Assembly (NCBI GenBank): GCA_015067895.1
Contig: SVLP01000014.1
Span: 1-57,490, forward strand
DNA length: 57,490 bases
From: Oscillospiraceae bacterium
GTDB lineage: Bacteria; Bacillota_A; Clostridia; Oscillospirales; Oscillospiraceae
Direction of reading: 5' to 3'
Shown here: positions 47,673 to 56,800 of the stretch, piece after piece
Numbering within the stretch: the first letter of the stretch is position 1
How the letters are laid out: each line of letters starts with the position of its first letter
The notes under the pieces: model-generated
Databases searched by the model: none
The model's input: the letters and a program-made list of their open reading frames with translations, nothing else
Told to the model about the DNA's origin: nothing
Program-made: the position numbers and the translations under genes

Positions 47673-47851
47673 CAGACTATAGAAAAACCTCAAAATTTGG
47701 ATGTCATCGCGAACCAGTCCTCAGACTGGTGTGGCGATCTCCTAAAAAGAGCGAAAAATGCAAGATTATCAACTGAAAATGTTCGAAAATATGGGAGATT
47801 GCCACGCCAGTGTGTGCACTGGCTCGCAATGACACGTTTTTCGACGCGCTG
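47673..47851. mobile_element. Terminator-flanked non-coding element, locus C copy 2 (179 bp)
   Basis: Differs from copy 1 at about three positions (CTATAGAAA for CTATCGAAA, AATATGGG for AATCTGGG, TGTGTGCAC for TGTGCGCAC). The hairpin-plus-element unit of 205 bp is therefore a recent tandem duplication. Confidence 0.82.
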
Positions 47852-47879
47852 CCGCCGCTTCGGTTGAAGCGGCGGTTTT
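47852..47879. terminator. Terminator hairpin copy 3 of locus C
   Basis: CCGCCGCTTC, GGTT, GAAGCGGCGG followed by TTTTG on the plus strand. It lies directly at the end of the trmO gene and can serve both convergent genes. Confidence 0.85.
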
Positions 47880-47880
47880 G

Positions 47881-48564
47881 TTATAGGGGCACGACCTCGC
47901 AGACAGTCAAGCTGTCCTCCTCCACGGTGAACCGGATATCAAAGCCCGCGAAGGGCAGACCGTAGACTCTGCCGGGCTTGCGCTGGTAGCTGGGCCGGGG
48001 GTCGTGGCTGAGGACGCCCACGGCGGCGGTGCGCTTGTTCTCGGGCAGGAGGGCCAGCAGCTTTTCGGGAAAATCCACCTCCAGCAGAAATTCTCCGGCG
48101 GTGTCGGTAAATCCGCCCAGGGCCTCCGGATGGGCGTCGGCGTAGGGGATGTAGGGCTTGATGTCGAAGATGGGGGTGCCGTCCATAAGATCCGCGCCGG
48201 AGACATGGATCACGGTGCCGAGATCCTTTGTCTGCTCGATACCCTCCAGCTTTACGCAGCTCAGCCCCAAATTGTTGGGTCGGAAGGGGGAGCGGGTGGC
48301 GAAGACGCCCATACGGGCATTGCCGCCCAGCCGGGGCGGGCGTACCGTGGGCGACCAGCCGGAGCGGACGGCCTCGGAAAACTGCCAGATGATCCAAAGA
48401 TGGGAAAAGCCCTCCAGCCCCCGCAGGGCGTCGGCATTGCGGTATTCCGGCTCAAAAACGATGGTCGAGCGCAGCTCCTCCACCAGATGGGGCTGCCGGG
48501 GGATGCCGAACTTGGTGGGGAAATCACTGCGCATTTTTGCGATGATGTCGATCTGGATGCTCAT
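47881..48564 (-). CDS. trmO: tRNA (N6-threonylcarbamoyladenosine37-N6)-methyltransferase TrmO
   Basis: 227 aa. GLEGFSHLWIIWQF, MGVFATRSPFRPNNLGLSCVKL and DLMDGTPIFDIKPYIPYADA are the TsaA/TrmO motifs, with the SAM-binding ATRSPFRPN loop. It methylates N6 of t6A37 in threonine tRNAs. The length with an extra C-terminal region (RPSYQRKPGRVYGLPFAGFDI) is like E. coli TrmO. The start at 48564 (ATG) is preferred over GTG at 48573; AGGA lies upstream. No operon partner. Confidence 0.92.
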   Translation of the reverse strand: MSIQIDIIAKMRSDFPTKFGIPRQPHLVEELRSTIVFEPEYRNADALRGLEGFSHLWIIWQFSEAVRSGWSPTVRPPRLGGNARMGVFATRSPFRPNNLGLSCVKLEGIEQTKDLGTVIHVSGADLMDGTPIFDIKPYIPYADAHPEALGGFTDTAGEFLLEVDFPEKLLALLPENKRTAAVGVLSHDPRPSYQRKPGRVYGLPFAGFDIRFTVEEDSLTVCEVVPL

Positions 48565-48582
48565 ATGTAACACGTCCTGTCT

Positions 48583-48690
48583 GAGATTGGAGAGTGAAGA
48601 TTGGAGAGTGGAGATGTAGTAATTCTACAATCATTCCTGCGAAAAAGCAATCTCCAATCTCCACTCTCAACTCTTCACTCTCAATTCTCG
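48583..48690. repeat. Purine/pyrimidine-rich imperfect inverted repeat
   Basis: GAGATTGGAGAGTGAAGATT (from 48583) pairs imperfectly with AATCTCCACTCTCAACTCTT and TCACTCTCAATTCTC (48656-48690). One strand is almost all purine in each arm, made of GGAGAGTG and AGATTGG words, around a central ATGTAGTAATTCTACAAT hairpin. Confidence 0.75.
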
Positions 48691-48884
48691 CCTGTGACTG
48701 CGTTCCTGCGGAACAAAAACGTTGCGCACCACACGCCCGCGACGGCGACCAGGGCGTAGACCAGGCGGCTGAGCAGAGCCGTCTGCCCGCCGAAGAGCCA
48801 GGCCACCAGGTCGAACCGGAACAGAGCCACCAGTCCCCAGTTCAGGGAACCGACGATGGAGAGGATCAGCGCGATCATGTCCAT
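48681..48884 (-). CDS. DUF378 family small membrane protein
   Basis: 67 aa with two transmembrane helices. MIALILSIVGSLNWGLVALF (with the conserved SLNWG) and LVYALVAVAGVWCATFLF are diagnostic of DUF378. Function unknown across bacteria. Strong AAAGGAGG ribosome binding site. Its 3' end overlaps the right arm of the purine-rich inverted repeat by 10 bp. Confidence 0.9.
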   Translation of the reverse strand: MDMIALILSIVGSLNWGLVALFRFDLVAWLFGGQTALLSRLVYALVAVAGVWCATFLFRRNAVTGEN

Positions 48885-48946
48885 GGAATGTTACCTCCTT
48901 TTTCGTGGTGATGGCAGTATTCCCGGGTGCCGTGAAATTATCCATG

Positions 48947-48975
48947 TTGCTTTTTTTGACCGAAAGCAGTATAAT
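48947..48975 (+). promoter_or_regulatory. Promoter of ispE
   Basis: TTGCTT, 17 bases, TATAAT, 31 bases before the start. Confidence 0.7.
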
Positions 48976-49006
48976 GGGGAAAATTGCTGAGAAAGGAATT
49001 TTTGCT

Positions 49007-49864
49007 ATGACTACTTTGTTTGAACCGGCCTATGCCAAGGTGAATCTGACTCTGGATGTGCTGGGCAAGCGGGAGGACGGCTACCATGACCTGAAGACCG
49101 TCATGCAGACCATCTCCCTGCGGGACGATATCGAGATCGACGTGGGCACCGGCAAGCCCTGGGTTCTGACCTGCGACAAGGAGGGCGTGCCCTGCGACGA
49201 GACCAATCTTGCATGGAAGGCCGCGAAGCTCTTCTCCGATGTGACCGGCATCGACCTGGGCGGCATCGAGATCCGCATCACCAAGCGCATCCCCAGCCAG
49301 GCTGGTCTCGGCGGCGGCAGCGCGGATGCGGCTGCGGTGCTCCGGGCCCTGAATGAGCATTTCGGTGCCCCCCTGTCCATCGGCGCTCTGGCAGAGGTGG
49401 GCGGCCAGATCGGCAGCGACATCCCCTTCTGCGTCATCGGCGGCACCTGCATGTGCGAGGGCCGGGGCGAGCGGCTGCGCAAGCTCCCCAACATGCCCGA
49501 GTGCATCTTCGTGGTCTGCAAGCCCGAGTTTGGTGTCTCCACCCCCGAGCTGTATAAGAAGATCGACTCCGTCGCCATCCCCAAGCGGCCCGACAACAAC
49601 GCCATGGAGGTCGCCCTGCTGGCCGGTGACCTGGGTAAGGTGGCCGAGAATGTCTTCAATGTCTTCGATCCCCTGGTCACCGAGGAGCATCTGGAGCTGA
49701 ACTACATCAAGTCCATCATGAACTCCTACGGCGCACTGGCCTACCAGATGACCGGCTCCGGCAGTGCGGTTTTTGCCATCATGCCCGATTTCGAGTTTGC
49801 CGCCGTGGTGTGCAACATGCTCAGAGAGAATTACCCCTCCATTTTCATCGCAATGCCTGTATAA
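49007..49864 (+). CDS. ispE: 4-diphosphocytidyl-2-C-methyl-D-erythritol kinase
   Basis: 285 aa GHMP kinase. AYAKVNLTLDVLGKREDGYHDL is the N-terminal IspE signature, RIPSQAGLGGGSADAAAVLRALN is the ATP-binding GHMP motif 2 and MTGSGSAVFAI is motif 3. It phosphorylates CDP-methylerythritol in the non-mevalonate isoprenoid pathway, so this organism makes isoprenoids by the MEP route. Start from AAAGGA at 49007. A hairpin with T-tract follows, directly ahead of spoIIR. Confidence 0.95.
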   Translation: MTTLFEPAYAKVNLTLDVLGKREDGYHDLKTVMQTISLRDDIEIDVGTGKPWVLTCDKEGVPCDETNLAWKAAKLFSDVTGIDLGGIEIRITKRIPSQAGLGGGSADAAAVLRALNEHFGAPLSIGALAEVGGQIGSDIPFCVIGGTCMCEGRGERLRKLPNMPECIFVVCKPEFGVSTPELYKKIDSVAIPKRPDNNAMEVALLAGDLGKVAENVFNVFDPLVTEEHLELNYIKSIMNSYGALAYQMTGSGSAVFAIMPDFEFAAVVCNMLRENYPSIFIAMPV

Positions 49865-49874
49865 ATTCCCCAGA

Positions 49875-49919
49875 CACCGTCCATACTTTCAGAAATGACA
49901 GTATGGACGGTGATTTTTT
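49875..49919 (+). terminator. Terminator/leader hairpin abutting the spoIIR start codon
   Basis: CACCGTCCATACT (49875-49887) and AGTATGGACGGTG (49900-49912) form a perfect 13-bp stem followed by ATTTTTT and then the ATG of spoIIR. The 3' arm end GGTGA is the only Shine-Dalgarno-like sequence. Confidence 0.82.
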
Positions 49920-50528
49920 ATGAAACGGCAGATAAAGCGCATCGCACTTGTGGCCTTTGCGGTGGTGTGTATCTGGACATGGGGGATCGTGACGGATTCG
50001 AACCGATTGCATGACGAATTGCTGCGGCTCCACGTGGTGGGAGCCAGCGACTCGCAGGAGGATCAGGATGTGAAGCTCCTTGTCCGGGACGCGGTGCTGG
50101 CATCCCTGGAGGAGGGGCTGGAGGATCTGACCGATGTGGACGCGGCGGTGGACTACGTTTCCCGGATGCTTCCGAAGGTGGAGGCTGCGGCCAACAGCGC
50201 ATTGAAGGCTGCGGGCTTCTCCGATACCGCCACGGTGACCCTGGAGGAGGAAGCCTTCCCAACGAGGGAGTACGACACCTTCTCCCTGCCCGCCGGAGTC
50301 TATAAGGCTCTGCGGGTGGTCATCGGGGAAGGGGAGGGGCGGAACTGGTGGTGCGTGGTCTTCCCTCAGCTGTGCATGGGCACGGAAGCGGACTTCGTGG
50401 AGACCGCCAGCGTGGCGGGCCTGTCCGAGGAGCTGACGGAAACGCTGGAGGGGGAGTACGAGCTTCGCTTCTGGCTGCTGGAAAAGCTTGGCGAGGTGAA
50501 GAACTACTTTTTTCAGTCTTCCGAATGA
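49920..50528 (+). CDS. spoIIR: Stage II sporulation protein R
   Basis: 202 aa. An N-terminal signal/transmembrane segment (IALVAFAVVCIWTWGIV) precedes the SpoIIR domain: RLHVVGASDSQEDQDVKLLVRDAVL, FPTREYDTFSLPAGVYKALRVVIGEGEGRNWWCVVFPQLC. In sporulation SpoIIR is made in the forespore and triggers SpoIIGA cleavage of pro-sigma-E in the mother cell, so the organism probably sporulates or descends from sporulators. In Bacillus it is controlled by sigma-F. The start codon follows a terminator-like hairpin with no separate ribosome binding site. Confidence 0.93.
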   Translation: MKRQIKRIALVAFAVVCIWTWGIVTDSNRLHDELLRLHVVGASDSQEDQDVKLLVRDAVLASLEEGLEDLTDVDAAVDYVSRMLPKVEAAANSALKAAGFSDTATVTLEEEAFPTREYDTFSLPAGVYKALRVVIGEGEGRNWWCVVFPQLCMGTEADFVETASVAGLSEELTETLEGEYELRFWLLEKLGEVKNYFFQSSE

Positions 50529-50538
50529 CCGCAAACTA

Positions 50539-50547
50539 TGATATAAT
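50539..50547 (+). promoter_or_regulatory. Extended -10 promoter of addBA
   Basis: TGATATAAT, 33 bases before the addB start, with no good -35. Confidence 0.5.
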
Positions 50548-50580
50548 ACAAATTCAAATAAAGAAAAAGGGGTGAGATGT

Positions 50581-53500
50581 ATGCTTCGCCTGATCCTGTC
50601 CACCGACTGGATCGCGGGCCGGGAGGCAATTTTGAATGACGTTGCCGAGAAAGTCCGTGCCCGCCGCGCCAATCAGATCTTAATGGTTCCGGAGCTCATC
50701 AGCCATGACACCGAGCGGCGGCTCTGCGCTGCCGCCGGTGATACCGCCAGCCGATATGCGGAAGTCCTGTCCTTCCCCCGGCTGCTGCGCCGGGTCTCGG
50801 AGCAGACCCAGTATATGCCCGAGGAATGCCTGGACAACGGCGGACGGCTGACCGCCATGGCCGCCGCCACCCGGCAGCTGTCCAGCAAGCTCAAATCCTA
50901 CGCCTCCGTGGAGACCCGGCCGGAGTTCCTGTCGGGTCTGCTGGATGCGGTGGACGAATTCAAGCGCTGCTGCATCAGCCCTGCGGATCTGCGCATGGCA
51001 TCGGAGCAGACCACCGGCTCCCTGGCCCAGAAGCTGGAGGAGCTGGCGTTGATCCTGGAGAGCTACGACAGCGTCTGCGCCCAGAGCCAGGCCGACCCCA
51101 GAGACCAGATGAACTGGCTGCTGGAGCAGCTGGAGCGCTGCGATTTTGCAGAAAAACACGAATTTTACATAGACGGCTTCCCGGATCTGACCCGCCAGCA
51201 CATGGCGATCCTCTGCCACCTGATCCGGGTGGCTCCCATGGTCACGGTGAGCCTGACCGCTGACTGTATCGATTCGAAGCACCCGGCCTTCGAAAAGGCG
51301 GGCCAGACCGCCAAGGAGCTGGTTTTGGCCTGCAAAGAGATGGATGTGAAGCTGGTGATCGTCACCGTGCCCCAGCGGCCCGATGCCCTGCGCTATGTCC
51401 GCCACCGGCTCTTCCAGGGCAATATCCAGCCCCAGCCGGGACTGGAGAAGCACCTGTTCCTGGGCCGCAGCGACAGCATTTTTGATGAATGCCAGAGCGC
51501 GGCGGAGCAGGTCATGGAGCTGGTGCGCGGTGGCTGCCGCTACCGGGACATCGGCATCGTCTGCGCCGACCCGGGCTATGAGGGCGTCCTGTCGCTGATC
51601 TTCCACCGGTGCGGTCTGCCCGTTTATCTGAGCGGCACCGACGATATCCTGGAGAAGACCGCCATTGCCACGGTGCTTTCCGCCCTGGATGCGGCCATGG
51701 AGGGTCTGGAGCAGCGGGAGGTGCTGCGCTACCTCAAATCCCTGCTGTCTCCTGTGGAACCCGAGCTTTGCGACAAGCTGGAAAACTACGCCATTACCTG
51801 GGGTATCCGGGGCGAAAAGTGGAACCGGCCCTTTACCCTCCATCCCGACGGATTGGGCAGGGACTGGGACGAAGCCAGCGAGGCCCTTCTTGCCCAATTG
51901 AACGAAGCCCGTCAGGCGGGCATCGCGCCCCTGGTGGAGCTCCGGGCCGGACTGCGGGTGGCAAAAGACCTCTCCGGCCAGATCAAGGCCCTGCTGGACT
52001 TCTTGGGGGAGACGAACCTCGCCGGGCGGCTGGAGCAGCTCGCGGCCCAGGCGGATGCCGCCGGGGACAACCGGGCGGCGCAGGAATACAACCAGCTCTG
52101 GGAGATCCTGATCGGAGCCCTGGAGCAGCTGGACACCGTTCTCGGCCAGACCCACTGGGATGCCGAGGCCTTTTCCCGGCTGCTGCGGCTGCTGCTGAGC
52201 CAGTACGATGTGGGCACCATCCCCACGGTGCTGGACGCAGTGACCGTGGGCGGCGTGTCCGCCATGCGCTGCCAGCAGGTGAAGCATTTGATGGTGCTCG
52301 GTGCCAGTGAAGGCAACCTGCCCACCTACGGCGGCAGTGCGGGTGTTCTTTCTGATGCCGAGCGGACGGAGCTGCGCAAGCTGGGCGTGCCCCTGACCGG
52401 CGGCGCCATGGAGGGCGTGGCGGCGGAATTCGCCGAGATCTACGGCTGCTTCTGCGCCGCGACGGAGACCATCACCGTCACCTGTCCGGCGGGACAGAGT
52501 GCCTTCGTTTATCGAAGACTTTGCGAAATGCTGGGCATCCGGGACGGTGTCAGCCTGGAGCCGGGCCCCGGCCCCGGCATGACCGACCGCTGGGAGGCGG
52601 GCGCGTATCTGGCAAGGTTCCGGGAAGCGGAAGCAGCCAAGGAGCTGCTGGTGCACCCCGGCTACGCCGATGCGAGAAAGCGGGCCGACCATGGCCTGGG
52701 CACCGTCTCCGCAGAGCACATCCGCTCCCTCTACGGCAAAAAGCTGACCCTCTCCGCCTCCCAGATCGACCGGCAGGCGGAGTGCCGCCTGAGCTACTTC
52801 CTGCGCTACGGCCTCCGGGCCCAGGAACGGCGGGAGGTCACCGTGGATCCGGCGGAGTTCGGCACCTTCGTCCACGCGGTGCTGGAGCAGACCGTGGACG
52901 AGGTCATGGAATTGGGCGGCTTCCATGCCGTCACCCAGGAGCAGACCCTGGAGATCGCCCACAAGTACGCCGAGGAATACGCTGCGGAGCGATTTAAGGA
53001 TCTGGACTCCGAGCGGCTGAACTACCTTTTCCGCCGCAACGGCCTGGAGCTGGATATGGTGGTGCGGGAGCTGTGGAACGAGCTCTCCGTCTCCAAATTC
53101 GAGCCGGTGAAGACCGAGCTGAATTTCGGCAGCGACGGCGAGATGCCCGCCGTGCCCATCTCCGGACGGCGGATGGAGGCTCAGCTCCGGGGCTTCGTCG
53201 ACCGGGTGGACGCCTGGTGCGACGGCTTCCGGCGGTTCATCCGGGTGGTGGACTACAAGACCGGCAAAAAGGATTTCGACTACTGCGATGTGTTCAACGG
53301 CGTGGGACTGCAGATGCTTCTCTACCTCTTCGCCCTGGAGCAGGGAGGAGAACAGCTCTTCGGCGGACGGCCCATCGTGGCGGGCGTCCAGTATTTCCCC
53401 GCCCGGTTCCCCTACCTGAGTGAGGACGGCCACCTGACCGAGGAGGAGGCCCGGAAGGAGCACATCAAGAACGCCAGACGCCGGGGCCTGATCCTGAAGG

Positions 53501-53841
53501 ACGAGGACGTCATCGAGGCCATGGAGCCCGGCGGCGAGATCACGCGGCTCAGCTGCAAATTGAACAAGGACGGCGAGATCCTGGGCGATGTTGCGGACGC
53601 CGCCCAGCTTCGCCAGCTCAAGCGTTACATTTTTGACTATCTGGGGAACCTGGTGGACGACATCGCCGCCGGAAGGGTAGACCCCAATCCCTATACCCGG
53701 GGAACCAGCCATTCGGCCTGCGCCTTCTGCCCCTACGGGAGCGTCTGCGCCAGGGACAAGGAGGCGGGCCGCCGGAATTACAAGGCCATGACCGCCCAGC
53801 GGTTCTGGGAAGAGATCGGAAAGGAGGGGGAGCATGGCTGA
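50581..53841 (+). CDS. addB: AddB subunit of the AddAB helicase-nuclease
   Basis: 1086 aa. With AddA it resects double-strand ends up to a Chi-like site for RecA loading. The N-terminal helicase-like region (LILSTDWIAGREAI) has a degraded Walker A where many AddB proteins keep GxxGxGK. The C-terminal RecB-like nuclease shows CRLSYFLRYGL, EFGTFVHAVLEQ and VVDYKTGKKDF (catalytic Asp and Lys), and the cluster Cys residues in SACAFCPYGSVC with the Cys of AECRLSYF bind a 4Fe-4S centre. Start at 50581 (ATG) rather than the GTG 9 bases upstream. It overlaps addA by 8 bp. Confidence 0.93.
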   Translation: MLRLILSTDWIAGREAILNDVAEKVRARRANQILMVPELISHDTERRLCAAAGDTASRYAEVLSFPRLLRRVSEQTQYMPEECLDNGGRLTAMAAATRQLSSKLKSYASVETRPEFLSGLLDAVDEFKRCCISPADLRMASEQTTGSLAQKLEELALILESYDSVCAQSQADPRDQMNWLLEQLERCDFAEKHEFYIDGFPDLTRQHMAILCHLIRVAPMVTVSLTADCIDSKHPAFEKAGQTAKELVLACKEMDVKLVIVTVPQRPDALRYVRHRLFQGNIQPQPGLEKHLFLGRSDSIFDECQSAAEQVMELVRGGCRYRDIGIVCADPGYEGVLSLIFHRCGLPVYLSGTDDILEKTAIATVLSALDAAMEGLEQREVLRYLKSLLSPVEPELCDKLENYAITWGIRGEKWNRPFTLHPDGLGRDWDEASEALLAQLNEARQAGIAPLVELRAGLRVAKDLSGQIKALLDFLGETNLAGRLEQLAAQADAAGDNRAAQEYNQLWEILIGALEQLDTVLGQTHWDAEAFSRLLRLLLSQYDVGTIPTVLDAVTVGGVSAMRCQQVKHLMVLGASEGNLPTYGGSAGVLSDAERTELRKLGVPLTGGAMEGVAAEFAEIYGCFCAATETITVTCPAGQSAFVYRRLCEMLGIRDGVSLEPGPGPGMTDRWEAGAYLARFREAEAAKELLVHPGYADARKRADHGLGTVSAEHIRSLYGKKLTLSASQIDRQAECRLSYFLRYGLRAQERREVTVDPAEFGTFVHAVLEQTVDEVMELGGFHAVTQEQTLEIAHKYAEEYAAERFKDLDSERLNYLFRRNGLELDMVVRELWNELSVSKFEPVKTELNFGSDGEMPAVPISGRRMEAQLRGFVDRVDAWCDGFRRFIRVVDYKTGKKDFDYCDVFNGVGLQMLLYLFALEQGGEQLFGGRPIVAGVQYFPARFPYLSEDGHLTEEEARKEHIKNARRRGLILKDEDVIEAMEPGGEITRLSCKLNKDGEILGDVADAAQLRQLKRYIFDYLGNLVDDIAAGRVDPNPYTRGTSHSACAFCPYGSVCARDKEAGRRNYKAMTAQRFWEEIGKEGEHG

Positions 53842-56800
53842 AAAACTGACGCCCCAGCAGCAGCAGGCTGTGGATGATCGGGGCGGTATGCTGCTGGTGT
53901 CCGCTGCGGCGGGCTCCGGCAAGACCAAGGTGCTGGTGGATCGGCTGATGAAGTACATCATGGATCCCCATTCCCCCTGCAGTATCGACGATTTTCTCAT
54001 GATTACCTATACCAAGGCCGCCGCCGCCGAGCTCCGGGGCAAGATCGCCGCCAAGCTCAGCGAGCATCTGGCCGCCGATCCGGACAACCGGCATCTCCAG
54101 CGGCAGATGCAGCGGCTGTATCTGGCGAAAATTTCCACCGTCCACTCCTTCTGCACCGATCTGCTGCGCCAGCATGCCCATGAGCTTGACCTGGCGGCGG
54201 ATTTTCGGGTGGGCGACGAGAACGAGTGCCGCCAGCTGCGGGAGCAGGTCATGAACGAGCTGCTGGATGAGGCCTACGCAAGCTGGATGGAGGACGCGGA
54301 TTTCCGGGCCTTCGTGGACACCCAGGGCCTGGGACGGGACGACCGGCTGGTGCCGGAGATCGTCCAGAAGGTCTACGACTCCGCCCGGTGCCATCTGGAT
54401 CCGGAAAAATGGCTGGAGCACTGCGTCACCAGCTCCGACCTCAGCGAGACCACCGATGCCGCCCAGACCGTCTGGGGCGGGTATCTTCTGGAGGATCTGC
54501 ACCGGTATCTGGACATGCAGATCAGCGCCATGCGGGGCTGTCTGGCGCTGGCCGAGGAGGAGGAGACCCTGGCCAAGCCCGCCGCGCTGCTGCAGCAGAC
54601 GTTGGTCGCCCTGGAATTTCTGAACGAGGCGACCACCTGGGATCAGGTGGTGGCCCGGCGCAGCATCGACTATGGCCGCCTGACCTTCTCGAAAAAGGTG
54701 CCGGATCAGGAGCTCTGCGACCGGATCAAGGCTGTCCGCAACGGCTGCAAGGATGGTCTGGCGAAAAAACTGAAGATTTTCTGCGACCCCTCCGAAGCAG
54801 TCCTTGCCGACCTGGGCCAGACAGCCGGTGCCGTCCGGGGTCTGGTGAAGCTGGCCCGGGCCTTTGGGGATCGCTATACCAGGCTCAAGCAGCGGCGGCG
54901 GGTGCTGGATTTCTCCGATCTGGAGCACAGAAGCCTCGACCTGCTGCTGGGTAAGAGCCGCTCGGCCCCCACCGCCGTGGCCCGGGAGGAGGGACGGCAT
55001 TTCCGCGAAGTCCTGGTGGACGAGTACCAGGACTCCAACGCCGTCCAGGATGCCATTTTCGGCAGCCTGACCCGGGAGAAGGGCAACTGCTTCATGGTCG
55101 GTGACGTCAAGCAGTCCATCTACCGCTTCCGCCTGGCCGACCCCGGCATCTTTCTGGAGAAGTACGGCACCTATGTCCCCGCTGAGGAAGCCCAGGAGGG
55201 CCAGGGCCGGAAGATCCTCCTGAGCCGGAATTTCCGCTCCGGCGGCGCGGTGCTGGAGGCCACCAACGATGTCTTCTACCGCTGCATGAGCGAAAGCGTG
55301 GGCGATTTGAATTATACGGAAGACGAGGCCCTGGTGGAGGGCATCCCCCACGAGCCCCTGGGGGAGCCGGAGGTGGAGCTCCATGTGCTGAAGACCACCG
55401 ACGATACTTACAACCAGGAGGCCGCCTTCGTGGCCGACCGGATCGCGGAGCTCCTGAACGGAACTCATATGATCCGGGGCAAGGACGGCCTGCGGCCCAT
55501 CGAGGCCGAGGACATCGCCATCCTGCTCCGTTCTCCGGGCTCCGTGGGCCAGTGCTATCAGGACGCCCTGTCTGCTCGCGGCATCCGCAGCAGCTTCGGC
55601 AGCGGCCGGGATCTGCTCCAGACCGGCGAGATCGGCGTCCTGCGCTCCCTGCTGCAGATTTTGTCGAATCCACGGCAGGACATCCCCCTGATCGCGGTGC
55701 TGTGCAGCCCCGTTTTCGGCTTCACCGCTGACGACCTGGCCCGGATCCGCTCCCGACAGAAGCACGGCGACTTCTATGACGCACTGCTTTTGGACGACAG
55801 TGCGAAGACCCTGAGCTTCCTGGAGATCCTGGAGCTGCTGCGCCGGTGCGCCCGGCAGCTGCCCCTGGCCCGGCTGCTGGAGGAGATCTTCTGCATCACC
55901 CGCATGGACAGCATCTACGCCGCCATGGATTCCGGCGTGGAGCGGACGGCGAACCTGCGGGAATTCTACCGGCTGGCCCTGGACTTCGAGTCTGCGTCCC
56001 GACGGGATCTGAGCCAGTTTCTGGAGCACCTGCAGCTGCTGGAGGAGAAGGGCCTGACCATCCAGGAGACCCCCACCGGCGGCGCCGTCCAGATCCTGTC
56101 CATCCACAAATCCAAGGGCCTGGAATATCCCGTGGTGTTCCTGTCCGGCCTTTCCCGGGGCTTCAACAAGGAGGATCTCCGGGCCCAGGTGCTCTGCGAA
56201 AAGGAGCTGGGTCTGGGCCTGTCCGCCGTGGATCGGGAGAACCGTGTCCGCTATCCCACCATCGCCAAGCGGGCCATCGTGGCCCGGACGGCCCGGGAGA
56301 GCCTGAGCGAGGAGCTGCGCGTTTTGTATGTTGGCATGACCCGGGCCCGTGACCGGCTCATCATGACCTACGCCGAGAAAAAGCCCGAGGCCACCCTGGC
56401 GGACATCGCCCAGCGGATCGATCTGGGCGGCACGGAGCTGCTTTCCTCCGAGGTTTCCAGTCCCGGTCAGTGGGTGCTGATGGAGGCCATGTGCCGCACC
56501 GAAGCGGGAGCGTTGTTCTCCATGGCCGGTGCCCGGCCTGCCCAGACCCATCTGTCTGACCATCCCTGGCGGATCGCCGCCTTCGACTGCCCCGATGCCG
56601 TTGCGGCAGCAGGGGAGGAGGAGACCAAGACCATGTCCATGCCGGAGGGAACGGTGGAGAAGCTGCACCGGCAGCTGACCTTCCGCTACCTCCATGAGGC
56701 CGCCACCGTGGCCCCCTCCAAGCAGACTGCCACCCAGCTCAAGGGCCGGGACAAGGACGAGGAGATCAAGGACAACGCGGCCCCCGAGCCCCGCCAGCGC

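Noticed and set aside
47441..47879. CRISPR-like three-repeat array
   Set aside because: Only three hairpin copies with two nearly identical intervening sequences; spacers in CRISPR would differ.
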